From positions 231,001-295,000 of the forward strand of contig JAOTOL010001188.1 of assembly GCA_034440575.1 (NCBI GenBank): a stretch of 64,000 bases of DNA. The letters run 5' to 3'. The stretch is from Imbricaverruca yamaguchii (taxonomy: Eukaryota > Arthropoda > Thecostraca > Neoverrucidae). Below, piece by piece: positions 1 to 11,945 of the stretch (position 1 is the first letter of the stretch; the number at the start of each line of letters is the position of its first letter). The notes beneath the pieces are model-generated. The model did no database searches, was not told where the DNA came from, and worked only from the letters and a program-made list of their open reading frames with translations. The position numbers and the translations under genes were made by a program.

Positions 1-213
1 AACATAAGCGCACCGATAAGCCTGAATCAGAAATACCCGGGATGTTTTGCACGGGACTGGCAAACGAAAACAGACCGTGCAAACCGGCGTGCAAATGCAC
101 ATCGATATGTTGACGTCACCCAACTATCCCGGTTTGTCTCGCGAAGGCGAGCGGCAACATCTGATCGAGCACGGCACCGGCGCCGCCCACTGCCAGTGCT
201 AGCCGACAGCAAA

Positions 214-308
214 CAGCACCAAACCTGCGCCAAACCGGCACCAAACCTGACGCTGAACAGCGCCAAACCTGCGCCAAATCGGCACCAAACCTGACGCTGA
301 ACAGCACC
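214..308. repeat. 44 bp tandem repeat, ~2 copies
   Basis: CCAAACCTGCGCC starts at 219 and 263 with near-identical following sequence. The unit itself contains smaller CCAAACCTG repeats. Confidence 0.75.
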
Positions 309-857
309 GGACCTGTTGGGCTGGCCAGGGATGACGGCGGCGCTGGCATGTGCGGCATACAGCGCGCGACCGGTGCGACACGAGCGGTTCTTCGCCGTGT
401 ATGGTCCGCCTCCCTGTCGGTTTGCATTAGCAAATGGTCATCTTGTCCATAGTTGACGGTGCACCATGTAGCAAACATCCGCACACTTCGTCCTCTTATA
501 TTTTCTAAGCATCACAGGATATACGAACGCTTCGATTGAGCCGTTCCCGTGACTAGAACAATGCACTGTGGACAATGCCGAACAATGCAGTCTCGCAAGT
601 ATTGCCTTGCGCTTTTTCTGGAAACAAAAAGCGGTGCAAACTCCGATATATGATCATCCACTTCAGCAACACAAGCCGGGTACTCGTCGTATACAAGTTC
701 GTGTTTTTACAACACAAATGAAACTCACATTTCTCACACGTGCCGCGAACCAGGCAGCAGTAGATAGCCTGCTTTCCCCGTCACATAACAGCGGGCAGAA
801 TGGTGGCATGTCGATACTTCACATAAATAACAACAGATAGCATAATAATTTAATTCG

Positions 858-1075
858 ATGGCGACACTCGAGAGCCGACATAGCCGGGCTTTGCTTCGGT
901 CGTCGTGGTCGTTACTCCGCCGGGAAGCCCATGGCTCCAGCCACGGTTGTTCTGGAGTCGCCGATCTCCGTCCATGTGGCGACATTCGAGAGCTGACTTC
1001 AACCGTCGTGGTCCTTCCGCCCGGGAAGCCCATGGCTCCAGCCACGGCCGTTCTGGAGTCGCCGATCTCCGCCTA
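858..1075. repeat. 101 bp tandem repeat, ~2 copies
   Basis: GGGAAGCCCATGGCTCCAGC occurs at 922 and 1023 within similar 101 bp units that also share the GGAGTCGCCGATCTCCG block. Confidence 0.8.
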
Positions 1076-1141
1076 TCACAGCGAGCTGGTCCCAGCGACG
1101 TGAGCACGGCCCTGCAACAAGACAGCATAAGCTGCATCAGC

Positions 1142-1462
1142 TCCGTGCCACCCGCACGGACAATTGGACACCATCAGGTCCGGGCCACCCGCACGGACAG
1201 TCGGACACCATCAGGTCCGTGCCACCCATACGGACAGTCGGACACCATCAGGTCCGTGCCACCCGCACGGACAGTCGGACACCATCAGGTCCGTGCCACC
1301 CGCACGGACAGTCGGACATCATCAGGTCCGTGCCACCCGCACGGACAGTCGGACACCATCAGGTCCGTGCCACCCGCACGGACAGTCGGACATCATCAGG
1401 TCCGTGCCACCCGCACGGACAGCCGGACACCATCAGGTCCGTGCCACCCGCACGGACACCCT
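1142..1462. repeat. 37 bp minisatellite, ~8.6 copies
   Basis: Unit contains GTGCCACCCGCACGGACAGT; nearly identical copies. 37 is not a multiple of 3, so the three plus frames cycle through the same peptides; the 211-codon open frame here (905-1540) is not a gene. Confidence 0.95.
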
Positions 1463-4203
1463 AACACCGCACAGGGAAACAATCCGGTTCCTTTTTTTAA
1501 CTTTTTAGTTGTTGACCTTGGACTGATCGGAAAGATGTAGACTAAGCTGAACAAGATGGGTGTTGCATCATTCTTTTGGGGGCAGGGGGTTCATGACAAT
1601 CAACACGCCGGGTCTTTCCTCGTTTCGCATCTCTAAAAAAATTGCACGTGGAATATCGACCGGAGGTGTCAACATCCCTCTAAAAGGAAGGCCTGCGTAA
1701 TGTTACCGGCTATCGAGGACTAGGCACAACTCTCCGTGAGATGTTATTTTAATCGCTGTCTTCAAAACACAACCACAGGCGCAGACACGTTGCTCGTGGG
1801 GAAGACGGACAGCATAGGATTTGCAATGCAGCTAACAGCATAGCATGTTAACTACATTTCCTATTCACATTGTTTGAACGACCCCCATACAACTTCAGCA
1901 GCCTTTGATAATTCCTAAACCATGATTAAGCGCGCCGCAAGACGACAATTTCACCCCGAGTCGCTCGAGGACACATGTGGCCTGCCATCACTCAGCGGGA
2001 GCACATGTTCAGAATCCACTGCTTGAGCCGGCAGCGTTTCAGTCCGCCGACTGTCCCGTTGTTGCCACCACTAAACGTCACACGATGAAAATGAATGCCC
2101 GCGACTGTGGCCAGACAGATGGAAGATGTCTACACGATGTCGACATCGTCGATTCGGCGGATCTGAGCAGTCTGGCAAAAATTCTTGTCGAGTCTTCTTC
2201 CGCTGGTGATGGACAACGTTACGACAGTTATTCGGCAGTCAACGGTGATTGATAGGTGGCCGTGCTGGAATGAGCTACCATATTCCTCGTCTGCTTGCCA
2301 GCACGGTGGTTTCGCAGGTAGTTTTTATTTGATTAGTCCACTCTTTGGCAGTTTGCAGGTGAGTTGCAAATCTACCAAGTGTCATAAGAAAGCATCTCGT
2401 CACCTCCGAACTTTTTCCTAGGCAGCTGGACATGATGTGATGAAAGCGTAATGCGTGGCTTAAGCCGTAAAGCTGCCATCCTCTCATAGTGTGCGTCCCG
2501 AGCAATGACTATCATATGATTCGTTCAAAATTATCCAAACCGGGATGACTGCGCTCTTAGGGGGCGCTGGATGAGCAATGTCCCGAGGCGGATTATGTGC
2601 CCCCACCCCTGCTTCTGTCATGCGATCGGCCACCGTATCTCGAGGATAAATAACTTACTATTTATGAACCAGAAGAACTAAGAACTCAAACCAATCCGGG
2701 TAATTCAGCGCAGTGTGTTCGAAGTTAGGATGCGCGCTCCACAAACGGCAAACGAGCCTGACTGCAGAAATAGCGCCTCAGTATCGCGAATGCACATGAA
2801 AAACAACTTCATTTAGCATGCGATTGGCTGCAATATTCTTGAAATTCAGCTGAAGCGGATATTTGTTTGAAAGCACGTATGCTCAAGTTCACGACAACGT
2901 TCCCGCAACCAGGCAGCTCGAACAAATACAAAGCACGCCTGCCAAACTTAAATTTGCCGTGCCGATTTGTCGAAGCGGGCCATAATCGTTTCCGGCCCTC
3001 CTGTAATTGAGTACGGCGCGCGGGCTGACGGGCCGCCAGAGCAGAGCAGTTGCCGTCGGTCCACAGGTCTCCTGTCGCCCTGCGGTGCCCGATCCTGGGC
3101 CTGCAGAAGGGGAGCGCCACAGCCCGGCCTGCCCCCGCTCGTTCAGCGCCGCTGATGGCCTACGCCGCTCGCATCTGCAGGGGTGTAGACTCGCTAGGCC
3201 CTCGCCCCCGCTCGTAACCGGAGCGAGGGTGGTGAGATGGGCAGAGCGCCCCGCGTCCGAATGGTGTCGTAAATTGCTGCTTTCGTTCATCAATATCATT
3301 AAACGTTGTACACCTTGCATATTGTGTCGTTCATTGTCACACTTATTGTGTTACTCGACTGGCGTTCAATTAAGACCACAGCATATAGAACGGCAAAATA
3401 GCATGGTTAATACACATTGCATTTTCAACTGCTCAAAAACATTTAACCAAGCTTGTTCTAGTGACATATTATATGTTCATGTCGATTTACAGCTGATTTA
3501 AAGCATTGCATTACATGAACTTCCGAAGTACATAAACACAAAAAAGCACGTTCGACTAAGCACATGAACACGTTCGACTCGATACGTTTAGTATATTTAA
3601 CTGGAGGGGAAGGAAGCGGTGGCTAGCACCACATCAATTTAATATCCTCTTGCGTTCAACAGCGTATCAATATGACCACGCTAGCCCTACCAACACGCAC
3701 ATTATTCTTCTGCCAGGTTGAATGCCGACGACATCGGCGAATTATCAGCCGGGGCTATGACCGGAGAGACCGTTGCAGGGACTTAATCACCCGCGTCGCT
3801 TTGTTTCCAGCTGCTTTTCGCTCGCGGCGTCGTAGCGCCTATGGCGGCCGGCCGCAGGATTGCGTTCCCGATGGGATTTACGACATAGTTATTCGATATT
3901 CCCCCGAAAGATGATGTGATCGGTCTTGAATGGTGAACAAAGTAGAGGACATTTGGGGATGGCTGATTGCATCTGTGGGCAATTCACAGCACGGATCATG
4001 TGTCACTCATGAAATCGAGATGTCAGAAACACGTGAATCAGTATTGAGATACGTTCGAAGAGAAAATATGAAGCGGGAGGTTTGCGATAGCCATGAATGC
4101 ACAATTCCAAGGAAAAACATGTGATGCCGGACATGAGGTGTGAGTTGAATTGTTCCCTCGCAAACATTGGCTGACTAGAGCTGCAAAAAAAAACACTGTT
4201 TTA
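1463..4203. other. Non-genic sequence
   Basis: No recognisable gene. Mixed composition; the GC-rich islands around 3000-3240 and 3720-3880 (with ATTATCAGCC, TTAATC) look like unique, possibly regulatory sequence, but no element can be assigned. Small open frames (for example 3007-3501) show no family resemblance. Confidence 0.5.
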
Positions 4204-4412
4204 ACTGACTGACTGACTGACTGACTGACTGATTGATTGACTGGCTGACTGGCTGACTGGCTGACTGACTGACTGACTGACTGACTGACTGACTGACTGA
4301 CTGACTGACTGACTGACTGACTGACTGACTGACTGACTGACTGACTGACTGACTGACTGACTGTCTGACTGACTGACTGACTGACTGACTGGCTGACTGA
4401 CTGACTGTCTGA
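4204..4412. repeat. (GACT)n tetranucleotide microsatellite
   Basis: About 50 copies with a few GGCT and GTCT variants. Confidence 0.97.
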
Positions 4413-4504
4413 CTAATGTGTCCCAAAGTGATGAGTGTTGGCAGCTTTAGCTCGAGCGTACACTGAATCGACATGAGATGAAGCCATGACAAAGCAGGGA
4501 AACT

Positions 4505-4511
4505 ATATATG

Positions 4512-4600
<89 letters not shown>
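4505..4600. repeat. Compound (AT)n(GT)n microsatellite
   Basis: An AT run to about 4570 followed by a GT run to about 4598, ~90 bp after the GACT array. Confidence 0.97.
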
Positions 4601-7185
4601 CTGTATGTATGCATATCAGTATGCCAATGTTTCATTGAACCTGCAAAGTACATGGTTGAGGAAACAAGTCAGGTATGCTTGGAAGTGGTTCCTGTCGTAA
4701 GTGTGATTTTGACCCCAACTGTATAAATGTCCGTGGTGATGAAATTCAGGTTACATAAATCTTGCAACATGCATGTTTTGTGAAGCAATGTCTCCCAAGA
4801 TCAATGGAGGCCAATGGTCTCGGTTGAGGTTGGCACCGTTACTGTACATACGGCATGAGGTGACAATATTCTAATCATGGCATGCCAATGGTCTGAACAT
4901 ATCAACTGCAGTCAAGCAGGCAAAAACATCGATTTCTATACAAATTCTCCCAACGTATTGATGAAGAGCAAATAGAAAACCTGGTGTCAGAAATTAGTTC
5001 GCTAGAACATGTAGAAAAATCCACACGACATGTGAAGTAACTACTGTTTGTAGTTTAAATAGTTGAGCCGCGGTAGGGTGCGCTAGCTGTGCTGATGGCG
5101 ACAGCGGACGAAAACCCAATGTCAGGTGAATTATGAACAAGAGATGAAAAATTACCAGACAGGCATGGTGAAAGGCCACCAAATATGCTCACATCAAAAG
5201 ACGTTTCTGATCTTCAGTGAGGCTGCGGTTGTCACAGCAAAGATATCAGGTGGAAATGAGATGACATATGCCTTCATGTATGCTATCGATGGCTACCGCA
5301 TGTAGATAAGCTCAAGGGCATGCTGATCCGCCCACCTCCTTTCATGGCAGCGGCATAGGTGGCAATGACTGGGCCCAGAGGGAAAGGGCTACTCATTCCG
5401 TAATTGCTCAACTGACCGTCTCAGTGTCCTCTATACCTGCGTAGGCTGAAGCGGAGCAGGGAATCCGGCAGTCTCCTAGTGCACTGAAGTTGGTAGGATA
5501 TATGTACGCAGCATCCATGGTCAACACTACGTCCTAATTGAAACGCCAGTTGGTTTTGCAACCGATCGAATTTGAAATACAGTGAGAGTTGGCAAAGCGC
5601 ACAGGAATACCATGAATGGAGCGTGAATGCATGCGAACCATACACCTGCACGGATAGTTCCTAGAAAGTTTTCAGGTTGCATCTTTTGTGTGGCAACCAA
5701 GGCGGTGGTGAATCATGGAAGGCTGCAGGTTGCCGCAGACAAAATAAGAACGCCGGTGGTGCAGGACCCGCCAACTCCGCAGATCCAAAAGCGCTGCCCT
5801 GAGGCACCAGGAGTCGGGCGCATGCGGTCCAGCCGGGGGCAGTGACCTTGACACAGTCCGAGCACACGCGTCAGGCGAGCACAGGCGCAGGCGTCAGGCG
5901 GATGTGGTCCAGCCGGGGGCAGTGACCTCTGAGCCAGTCCGAGCACGCACGGACTCACGCAGCCGCATAGTGTGGCACAATCCGGGACCAAATAGGTTCA
6001 AAATTCAATTAGTTCAGAGTGCAATATGTTCAAAGTTCAATCAGTTCAAAGTTTAATAACATATACACTTTCAGAAATGGTTATTGTACTGCTGGTTCGC
6101 CTTCATCACTATTCTACCTAATAGAACCCTTTCTTTTCAGGTATCGCTACTTGTGCATGGGCATAAAATTAACCAAATAAATGGCATAGCATTATGCAAT
6201 GGCATATCATTAACAAAATGCAATGGTATATCATTCACAAAATGTTGTCCTATATAATTTATGATTATGCATTGCTACTTATAAGTGGCACTTGTGCCAC
6301 TCCTATTGTTGTGTTTGCTGATTTGTCATTCGGAGATTTCATGGTGGTGGTGGTGGATTGGAGTTTAGGGGCGCGTCGACATCTAGGGTCATTTTGCGCC
6401 CATCCATCCAGCCCAGGAGATTTCCTGACGACAGATAGCCTGTGAGGCTGGTTGATTGACTAGATCCGCTTTTAGTATTTTAGGTGGTTGTCTTGCAGAT
6501 ATATTTTTACTTTATGAATGATTAAGTAAAATGTTATGGCGATGATGCTCAGGTAGCTGAAGCTGGGAGTCGTGGACAAAATGATAGGGACAAATCGCCA
6601 CTTTTCAGAAATTGGTGGGATGTCCCCCAGCCCCCCCCCCCCTGTGGTTACACCCATGTGTGCTATGAGTGTGCTATGTGATGGACTAACGTTCCCTATC
6701 CCCTATTACACCAGATACTGCAGTGGGCTATTAGCGACATGTTTCATTTCGTAACGAAATCTTAAGCATGGACGGTGGTCTTAGATCCTTCCCCATCCTC
6801 TACCAAAATTATTTCGTTAGAGCTACTCAACAATTCAAATAATGTCGGAGGTCTTCTGAAAATGCCCGACATATGAAGCACGTGCACCTTATGTCGGCAC
6901 TGTTTGTGGTACAGTTAGAGGTTTTCATTTGCATTTTTAGCGAGTTTCCGGTTCTTACCGACGATTCATGACACAGCCAAGCAATACCTGAACAGGTAGT
7001 AATATCGTAGCCATGGCAACCGAATAAACAATGCCACAGCGATGACGAACACCACCAATAATGACCAGCTATTATCCTATAGTGGTGGCAATCTTTGTCC
7101 TAACACAGGTAGAGATTCCCCACACACGAGACGTGCAAATGCTGCGGGGAAGGCGAAGCAGAAGCACGTGGTCAAGTCACTCACC
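4601..7185. other. Non-genic sequence 3' of the Toll gene
   Basis: No gene recognised. Contains an 80 bp duplication (GTCCAGCCGGGGGCAGTGAC at 5827 and 5907), degenerate GTTCAAA-type repeats at 5995-6050, short ATGGCAT-type repeats near 6190-6240, and a C run at 6637-6650. The distal part probably holds the Toll 3' UTR, but no minus-strand AATAAA was found close to the stop. Confidence 0.5.
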
Positions 7186-10100
7186 TCATCCATAGACCGA
7201 CTCCATTGTATCGAGACTCCGTCCGTAGCAGTGACTCTCGTCGATCTCGGAGTAGTGAGACTCTGAGTGGAGCACCTGGCGGCTGCTCTTGACGTCGGGC
7301 ATGGCGAATCGCAGCTTTTCCCAGAACAGTCTATCGTGCCAGCTGATACACGTGTTGGCCTTTACGCACAGCCGCAGATCGGGGTCCAAGTCCTGGTGCG
7401 ACACGTCGTCCAGCATCACCACAATTAGCCGCTTGCCGCGGTCCTTGAGCACCTCGTGGTGTGCCGACTTAAACTGAAAGCGGCACCACTCATTCTCCAC
7501 AAAGTTTTTGGAGAGCACCATGATGGTGCGCCGACTGGACTCGACGGCCTCGACGATGGTGTCGGCCAAGTAGGCGCTGTGCGCGAAGTCTCGGTCGTGC
7601 AGTGCCAGTCGGTACGGAGGGTCGCCACACTCTAGCCGGGGCACCAACACACGCTGCACAAACGAGCGGTCACTGTCACTGTGACTGACGAACGCGTCAA
7701 ACATCCGGCCGTGCTTTTCTTCCAACACCGAGGAGCTGTAGCACACGCGCACACCGCAGCGCGAGTGGATCCACACGCGCAGATCTGTGCGGTACCTGAA
7801 GATCACAACAGCCATTGCAAGACACAAAAATAGAGCGGCAAGAGAGCTGACCAGAAGTGGCAGGTAGGCGTAAACGTTGAACTCCTGGCCAATGTTCCTC
7901 GCCTGCAGTGCGACGCAGGTGTCGTCCGGGCCATGAATTGACAACGCTTCGCCGCTGCCTTCAGCCAGACACATCAGAGAGCGAAGGTCGTCCACCTTCT
8001 CGCTGTTGGCTCGCAGCCAGGAGCGCAGTCGGCGCAGGAAGCCGCACAGGCAGCTCCACCGGTTCCCCGCCAGGCGGACGTCGACCAGGTAGGCGTTGCG
8101 CTGCAGCTGCCACACCGAGAAGGCGGCCAGCTGGTTGCCGTCCAGCCTGAGCACCTGCAGGTGTGGCAGCGGTGTGAACGTGCCGTCGGCGATCCGCCGC
8201 AGTCGGTTGTTGTGCAGGTACAGCTCGCGCAGCTGCTCCAGTCCGACCCACTCGTGCCCGCGCAGCTCGCTCAGCAGGTTCGTCTCCAGGTGAAGGGCGG
8301 TCAGCTGCGACAGGCCGACGAACGTCTCGTTGTGCATGAGCTCAATCCGGGAGCCGTTCAGGTACAGCACTCGCATGTTCTTGCGGCCCAAGAAGGTCAG
8401 ACTGGAGAGGTTGTGGAACACGTTGCCGTCCAGGTAGACCTCAGTAGCGTCCATCGGCACACGGTCTGGGATCTCGCCGAAGTCGCTGTTGGAGCAGTCG
8501 ATGATGTTTGAAGACCAGGATTGGTCGTGGAAGCAGCTGCACTTGTCCGGACATGTCATCTCACAGTCGCAGGCGTCGAACTCGCAGCAGTGACAGGTCG
8601 TAAAGCAGTGTGTTGTGTACGAGCACAGGAACATCGAGGAGACCGTGTCCACCAGTGGAACGAACGATCCCTCTCTGCTGTACGCCAGCCGACAGTAGAT
8701 GCTCTCCAGGTCCATGATGCGCGGATAGTGACGGAGTTGGTCCCTCTGATCATACCTGTGCAGCCACTCCATGCTGCAATCACAGCTGAATGGATTGCCG
8801 CCGATGTAGAACTCGGGCATGTCAGCCGTACTGTTCATTATGTTCAGTCTCAGGGCGTTGAGCTCCATGTTGGTGATCTGGTTGGCGTACAGGTCCACGC
8901 GCGACAGGTTGGTCATCAGGAAGAAGGTGTATTGCTCAACGTGCATGATCTGGTTGTCGTTGAGCATGAGCAGTCCACTGCTGCTCGGTAGGCTTCGCCC
9001 ACTCAATGACGTCAAACGGTTGAAGCTGACGTCCAGTGCCGTGATGGACATTTTGTTTGCCACATCATCAGAGTTTTCCAACTCGGATATTCTGTTCTTG
9101 TGCAGATCTAACCATTGCAAGTTGCGGGGCAGCATGTTGTAGTCGAAGTCAGCGATCTGGTTGTCACTGATGTTTAGCCAGCGCAGACTTGGCAGGTTGT
9201 TGAAGAGCCCAGCCATGTCCGTTAGCCGATTACCATCCAGTCGAATCGCCTCCAGATAGGCATTGAATTCGAATGCACCAAGCTGCACAGCGTTCAGCAA
9301 ATTATCGGCCAAGTCGAGAACTCTCAGCTGGGGAAGATTCATCAGCAAAGCCTGTGTCACGTTGGTGACCATGTTCCCTTCGATGTGGAGGCCTCGAAGA
9401 CGATACAGGCCGGCGAACGTGCCTCCATCGAGGCTGGTTATGTTGTTGTCACTGACGTCAAGATTTTCAAGCAAGTGGAGACCTGTGATCGCCTCAGGCA
9501 CATGGGTGAGACGATTTCCACCCAGTGTTATGTCCTTGAGCCCGCTTGCATTATTGAAGGCACCAGTCTGCACATCCTCAATCATATTGTGATCCAATGC
9601 CAGTGAGCTGAGAACTTGCAGCCCGTTGAAGCTCAGGGTGTCGATTATGTGCAGGCGATTATAGGAGAGAACCAGCGTGTGAAGGTTAGATAACACAGCG
9701 AAGGTGTCGGGGAAGATTGTGTCGATCTGGTTGTGGTGCAGCTTGAGGATCTGTAAGCTGTAGAGGTCGGCGAACATGGCTGGGTCTATCTGGCTGAGGT
9801 TGTTACGGGACACGTCGAGCACGACCAGGCGCACCAGGCCCGAGAATGTACGCGAGTTGACCCAGGCGGGGGTCAGCTGGTTGCCGGAGAGGTCCAGCGC
9901 CTGAAGCCGGTCCAGACCGCGGAACAGACCCGGCGTCAGCGCGGACAGACTGTTGTTGGCCAGCCGCAGCTTGGTCACGTGCGGCGTGGCGAGGAACAGG
10001 TCGTCGGGCAGCGTGACAAGTCTGTTGCCGGACAGGTCCAGCCGGCGAAGCGCGTGCAGACCGTCCAGGGCGCCGTCCTCCAGCAGCTCGATGCGGTTGT

Positions 10101-10776
10101 GGCTGAGGGACAGCTGGCGCAGAGAGGGCAGCGCCGCCCACATGGCCCGACCCACCGACGACACCCGGTTGTGGCTCAGGTCGAGCGTGGCCAGCTCCGA
10201 CTGGCGACACTGCGCTCGTGACGTGACGTCACCATGTCGGGCCAGGCCCAGACCGTCGACGTCCTGCACCAGGTTGTGCGACAGTCTGAGCCACTGCAGA
10301 CTCGGCAGACGACAGAGCAGTCGGCTGGGCAGCGCCCACAGCCGGTTGTGGCTGAGGTCGAGCCGCTGCAGCGAGGACAGCGCGTCCAAAGCGCCGCTCT
10401 CCACCACCAGACTGAGCTCTTGGATGGATGATGACGTCACGGCGAGTGAGCGCAGCTGCGTCAGCCTGTCGAACGCGGCGGGCAGTGTGCCCATGGGGCA
10501 CCTCTCGACACGCAGCGCCGTCAGCCCGGTCAGCCGGCTGAAGGTGGCGTTCGTCAGGCGGCTCTGCGCTTCCGCGTCGGCACACCGGACCGTCAGTGAC
10601 GTCACACGGGACGCGGGGAACTCACCGCGCTCGCCCACTTCGAACTCGGGCGGAATGCTTCCCGGTAGACAGAGCACTCGCAGTTCACCGGTGCCAGAGT
10701 CAACAGTCCTCTCGCACTCGCTGGAGGCGAAGGCGCCACTGGCGGCGGCCATCAGCAGCAGCAGCAGTTGCGCCAT
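7186..10776 (-). CDS. Toll-like receptor, Tollo/Toll-6/18-wheeler type, single exon
   Basis: Intact 1196-residue type I membrane receptor. I chose the ATG at 10776 because it opens a textbook signal peptide (MAQLLLLLMAAASGAFA) and sits in a good Kozak context (GCC before, G after); the frame stays open upstream to an ATG at 11052, but those 92 residues are Arg/Gly/Pro-rich and look like translated 5' UTR. Order: about 21 clear plus 3 divergent leucine-rich repeats (10600-8805), a double cysteine cluster (LRRCT with CDC, then the C-x-C-rich LRRNT, about 8800-8520), 5 more LRRs (8450-8110), a second LRRCT (8090-7960), one transmembrane helix (about 7870-7800), and a TIR domain (7701-7300) with FDAFVSHS box 1, RDFAHSAYLAD box 2 and FWEKLR box 3. 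The paired cysteine clusters and intronless structure are typical of the long Toll group (Toll-6/7/8/18w), which acts in epithelial patterning and immune signalling. The exact orthologue is not decided. The tail after TIR is short for this group, and box 2 lacks the Pro-Gly seen in many TIRs. Confidence 0.96.
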   Translation of the reverse strand: MAQLLLLLMAAASGAFASSECERTVDSGTGELRVLCLPGSIPPEFEVGERGEFPASRVTSLTVRCADAEAQSRLTNATFSRLTGLTALRVERCPMGTLPAAFDRLTQLRSLAVTSSSIQELSLVVESGALDALSSLQRLDLSHNRLWALPSRLLCRLPSLQWLRLSHNLVQDVDGLGLARHGDVTSRAQCRQSELATLDLSHNRVSSVGRAMWAALPSLRQLSLSHNRIELLEDGALDGLHALRRLDLSGNRLVTLPDDLFLATPHVTKLRLANNSLSALTPGLFRGLDRLQALDLSGNQLTPAWVNSRTFSGLVRLVVLDVSRNNLSQIDPAMFADLYSLQILKLHHNQIDTIFPDTFAVLSNLHTLVLSYNRLHIIDTLSFNGLQVLSSLALDHNMIEDVQTGAFNNASGLKDITLGGNRLTHVPEAITGLHLLENLDVSDNNITSLDGGTFAGLYRLRGLHIEGNMVTNVTQALLMNLPQLRVLDLADNLLNAVQLGAFEFNAYLEAIRLDGNRLTDMAGLFNNLPSLRWLNISDNQIADFDYNMLPRNLQWLDLHKNRISELENSDDVANKMSITALDVSFNRLTSLSGRSLPSSSGLLMLNDNQIMHVEQYTFFLMTNLSRVDLYANQITNMELNALRLNIMNSTADMPEFYIGGNPFSCDCSMEWLHRYDQRDQLRHYPRIMDLESIYCRLAYSREGSFVPLVDTVSSMFLCSYTTHCFTTCHCCEFDACDCEMTCPDKCSCFHDQSWSSNIIDCSNSDFGEIPDRVPMDATEVYLDGNVFHNLSSLTFLGRKNMRVLYLNGSRIELMHNETFVGLSQLTALHLETNLLSELRGHEWVGLEQLRELYLHNNRLRRIADGTFTPLPHLQVLRLDGNQLAAFSVWQLQRNAYLVDVRLAGNRWSCLCGFLRRLRSWLRANSEKVDDLRSLMCLAEGSGEALSIHGPDDTCVALQARNIGQEFNVYAYLPLLVSSLAALFLCLAMAVVIFRYRTDLRVWIHSRCGVRVCYSSSVLEEKHGRMFDAFVSHSDSDRSFVQRVLVPRLECGDPPYRLALHDRDFAHSAYLADTIVEAVESSRRTIMVLSKNFVENEWCRFQFKSAHHEVLKDRGKRLIVVMLDDVSHQDLDPDLRLCVKANTCISWHDRLFWEKLRFAMPDVKSSRQVLHSESHYSEIDESHCYGRSLDTMESVYG

Positions 10777-11110
10777 GGCCGTCTCGGAGCCGTCGCTAGC
10801 GCGGCATGGATGGCGGCGGCGCGCCGGACCCGCTCCAGACCCACCCTCGACGGACTCTGCCGGGTAACTGGCGGTCCGACTGCGGCGGCGGCGGCCCGGC
10901 CCGCCCGCCGTCTTGTGGGCAGCCCGGCGGCGGCGCCACCTCACGCCGGGCCGGTCCGAGTTCGCCCCGCACTCGCCAGGCGACGCTCGGACCGGAGCGG
11001 GGCGGCCAGCGGCGGTCGCTGTCGACGCGCTGGCGATCGTCGACAGGGACACACCTGATGCACTTGGACATGGGCGATTCTCACCTCGGCCAGGCTTTCG
11101 AACTGGCGTG
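10777..11110 (-). promoter_or_regulatory. Toll gene 5' UTR / proximal upstream region
   Basis: Very GC-rich, CpG-rich sequence directly upstream of the Toll start. An in-frame upstream ATG (11052) joins the main frame without a stop, so an N-terminally extended product is formally possible, though it would hide the signal peptide. On the minus strand there is a good donor-like GAG|GTGAGA at 11085/11084 and possible acceptors (CCGCAG, CCGGCAG) closer to the start, so a 5' UTR intron is plausible. No TATA box or initiator could be assigned. Confidence 0.4.
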
Positions 11111-11639
11111 ATTGCAGCTAATCGATGGTGAACTAAAACTAGCGAACTAAAAATGAAGCCACGCCCTGACCACCCACGGACGTTCTCTGTTGGAGTTTAG
11201 AATCTAATCTCACCTGCTGAAAATCGCACGTACTGAATGGCCACTATAGGTGCCGGGGAAGGATGGAGACTAGAATCGAACCCAATTAGCCTACAGTAGA
11301 ACCCCAACGGTGAAGTCGAATATGAACGAGCCCGCATGTGACACCTGCATCGTGACGCTCCACAAAGTGACGCTCTGTGCAAGCTTGTACTTACTCGATA
11401 GCCGCTTTGAAAACACTGTCAATGCAGGGAAAGGCATGCCAGCCCTCGTCATCAACCAGGGGTGGGAATCATCTGCATCCTTTGCTGCCAGGAAAACGAA
11501 ATTGCTCATGACACATCAATATAGGATGCAAGTTCCAGGGAAAGAATGAGGCTGGTGACATGATTTTGATAATACCATCTATTCCAAAATGTATATTCAC
11601 TCATCACACCCAGATTCACAACATACCCTGATTCCCTCT
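11111..11639. other. Toll upstream intergenic sequence
   Basis: Nothing recognisable; unique sequence with no open frame resembling a protein. Confidence 0.4.

Positions 11640-11945
<306 letters not shown>

Noticed and set aside
10777..11052. N-terminal 92-residue extension of the Toll protein
   Set aside because: Low-complexity Arg/Pro/Gly sequence before a perfect signal peptide and Kozak ATG; most likely 5' UTR.
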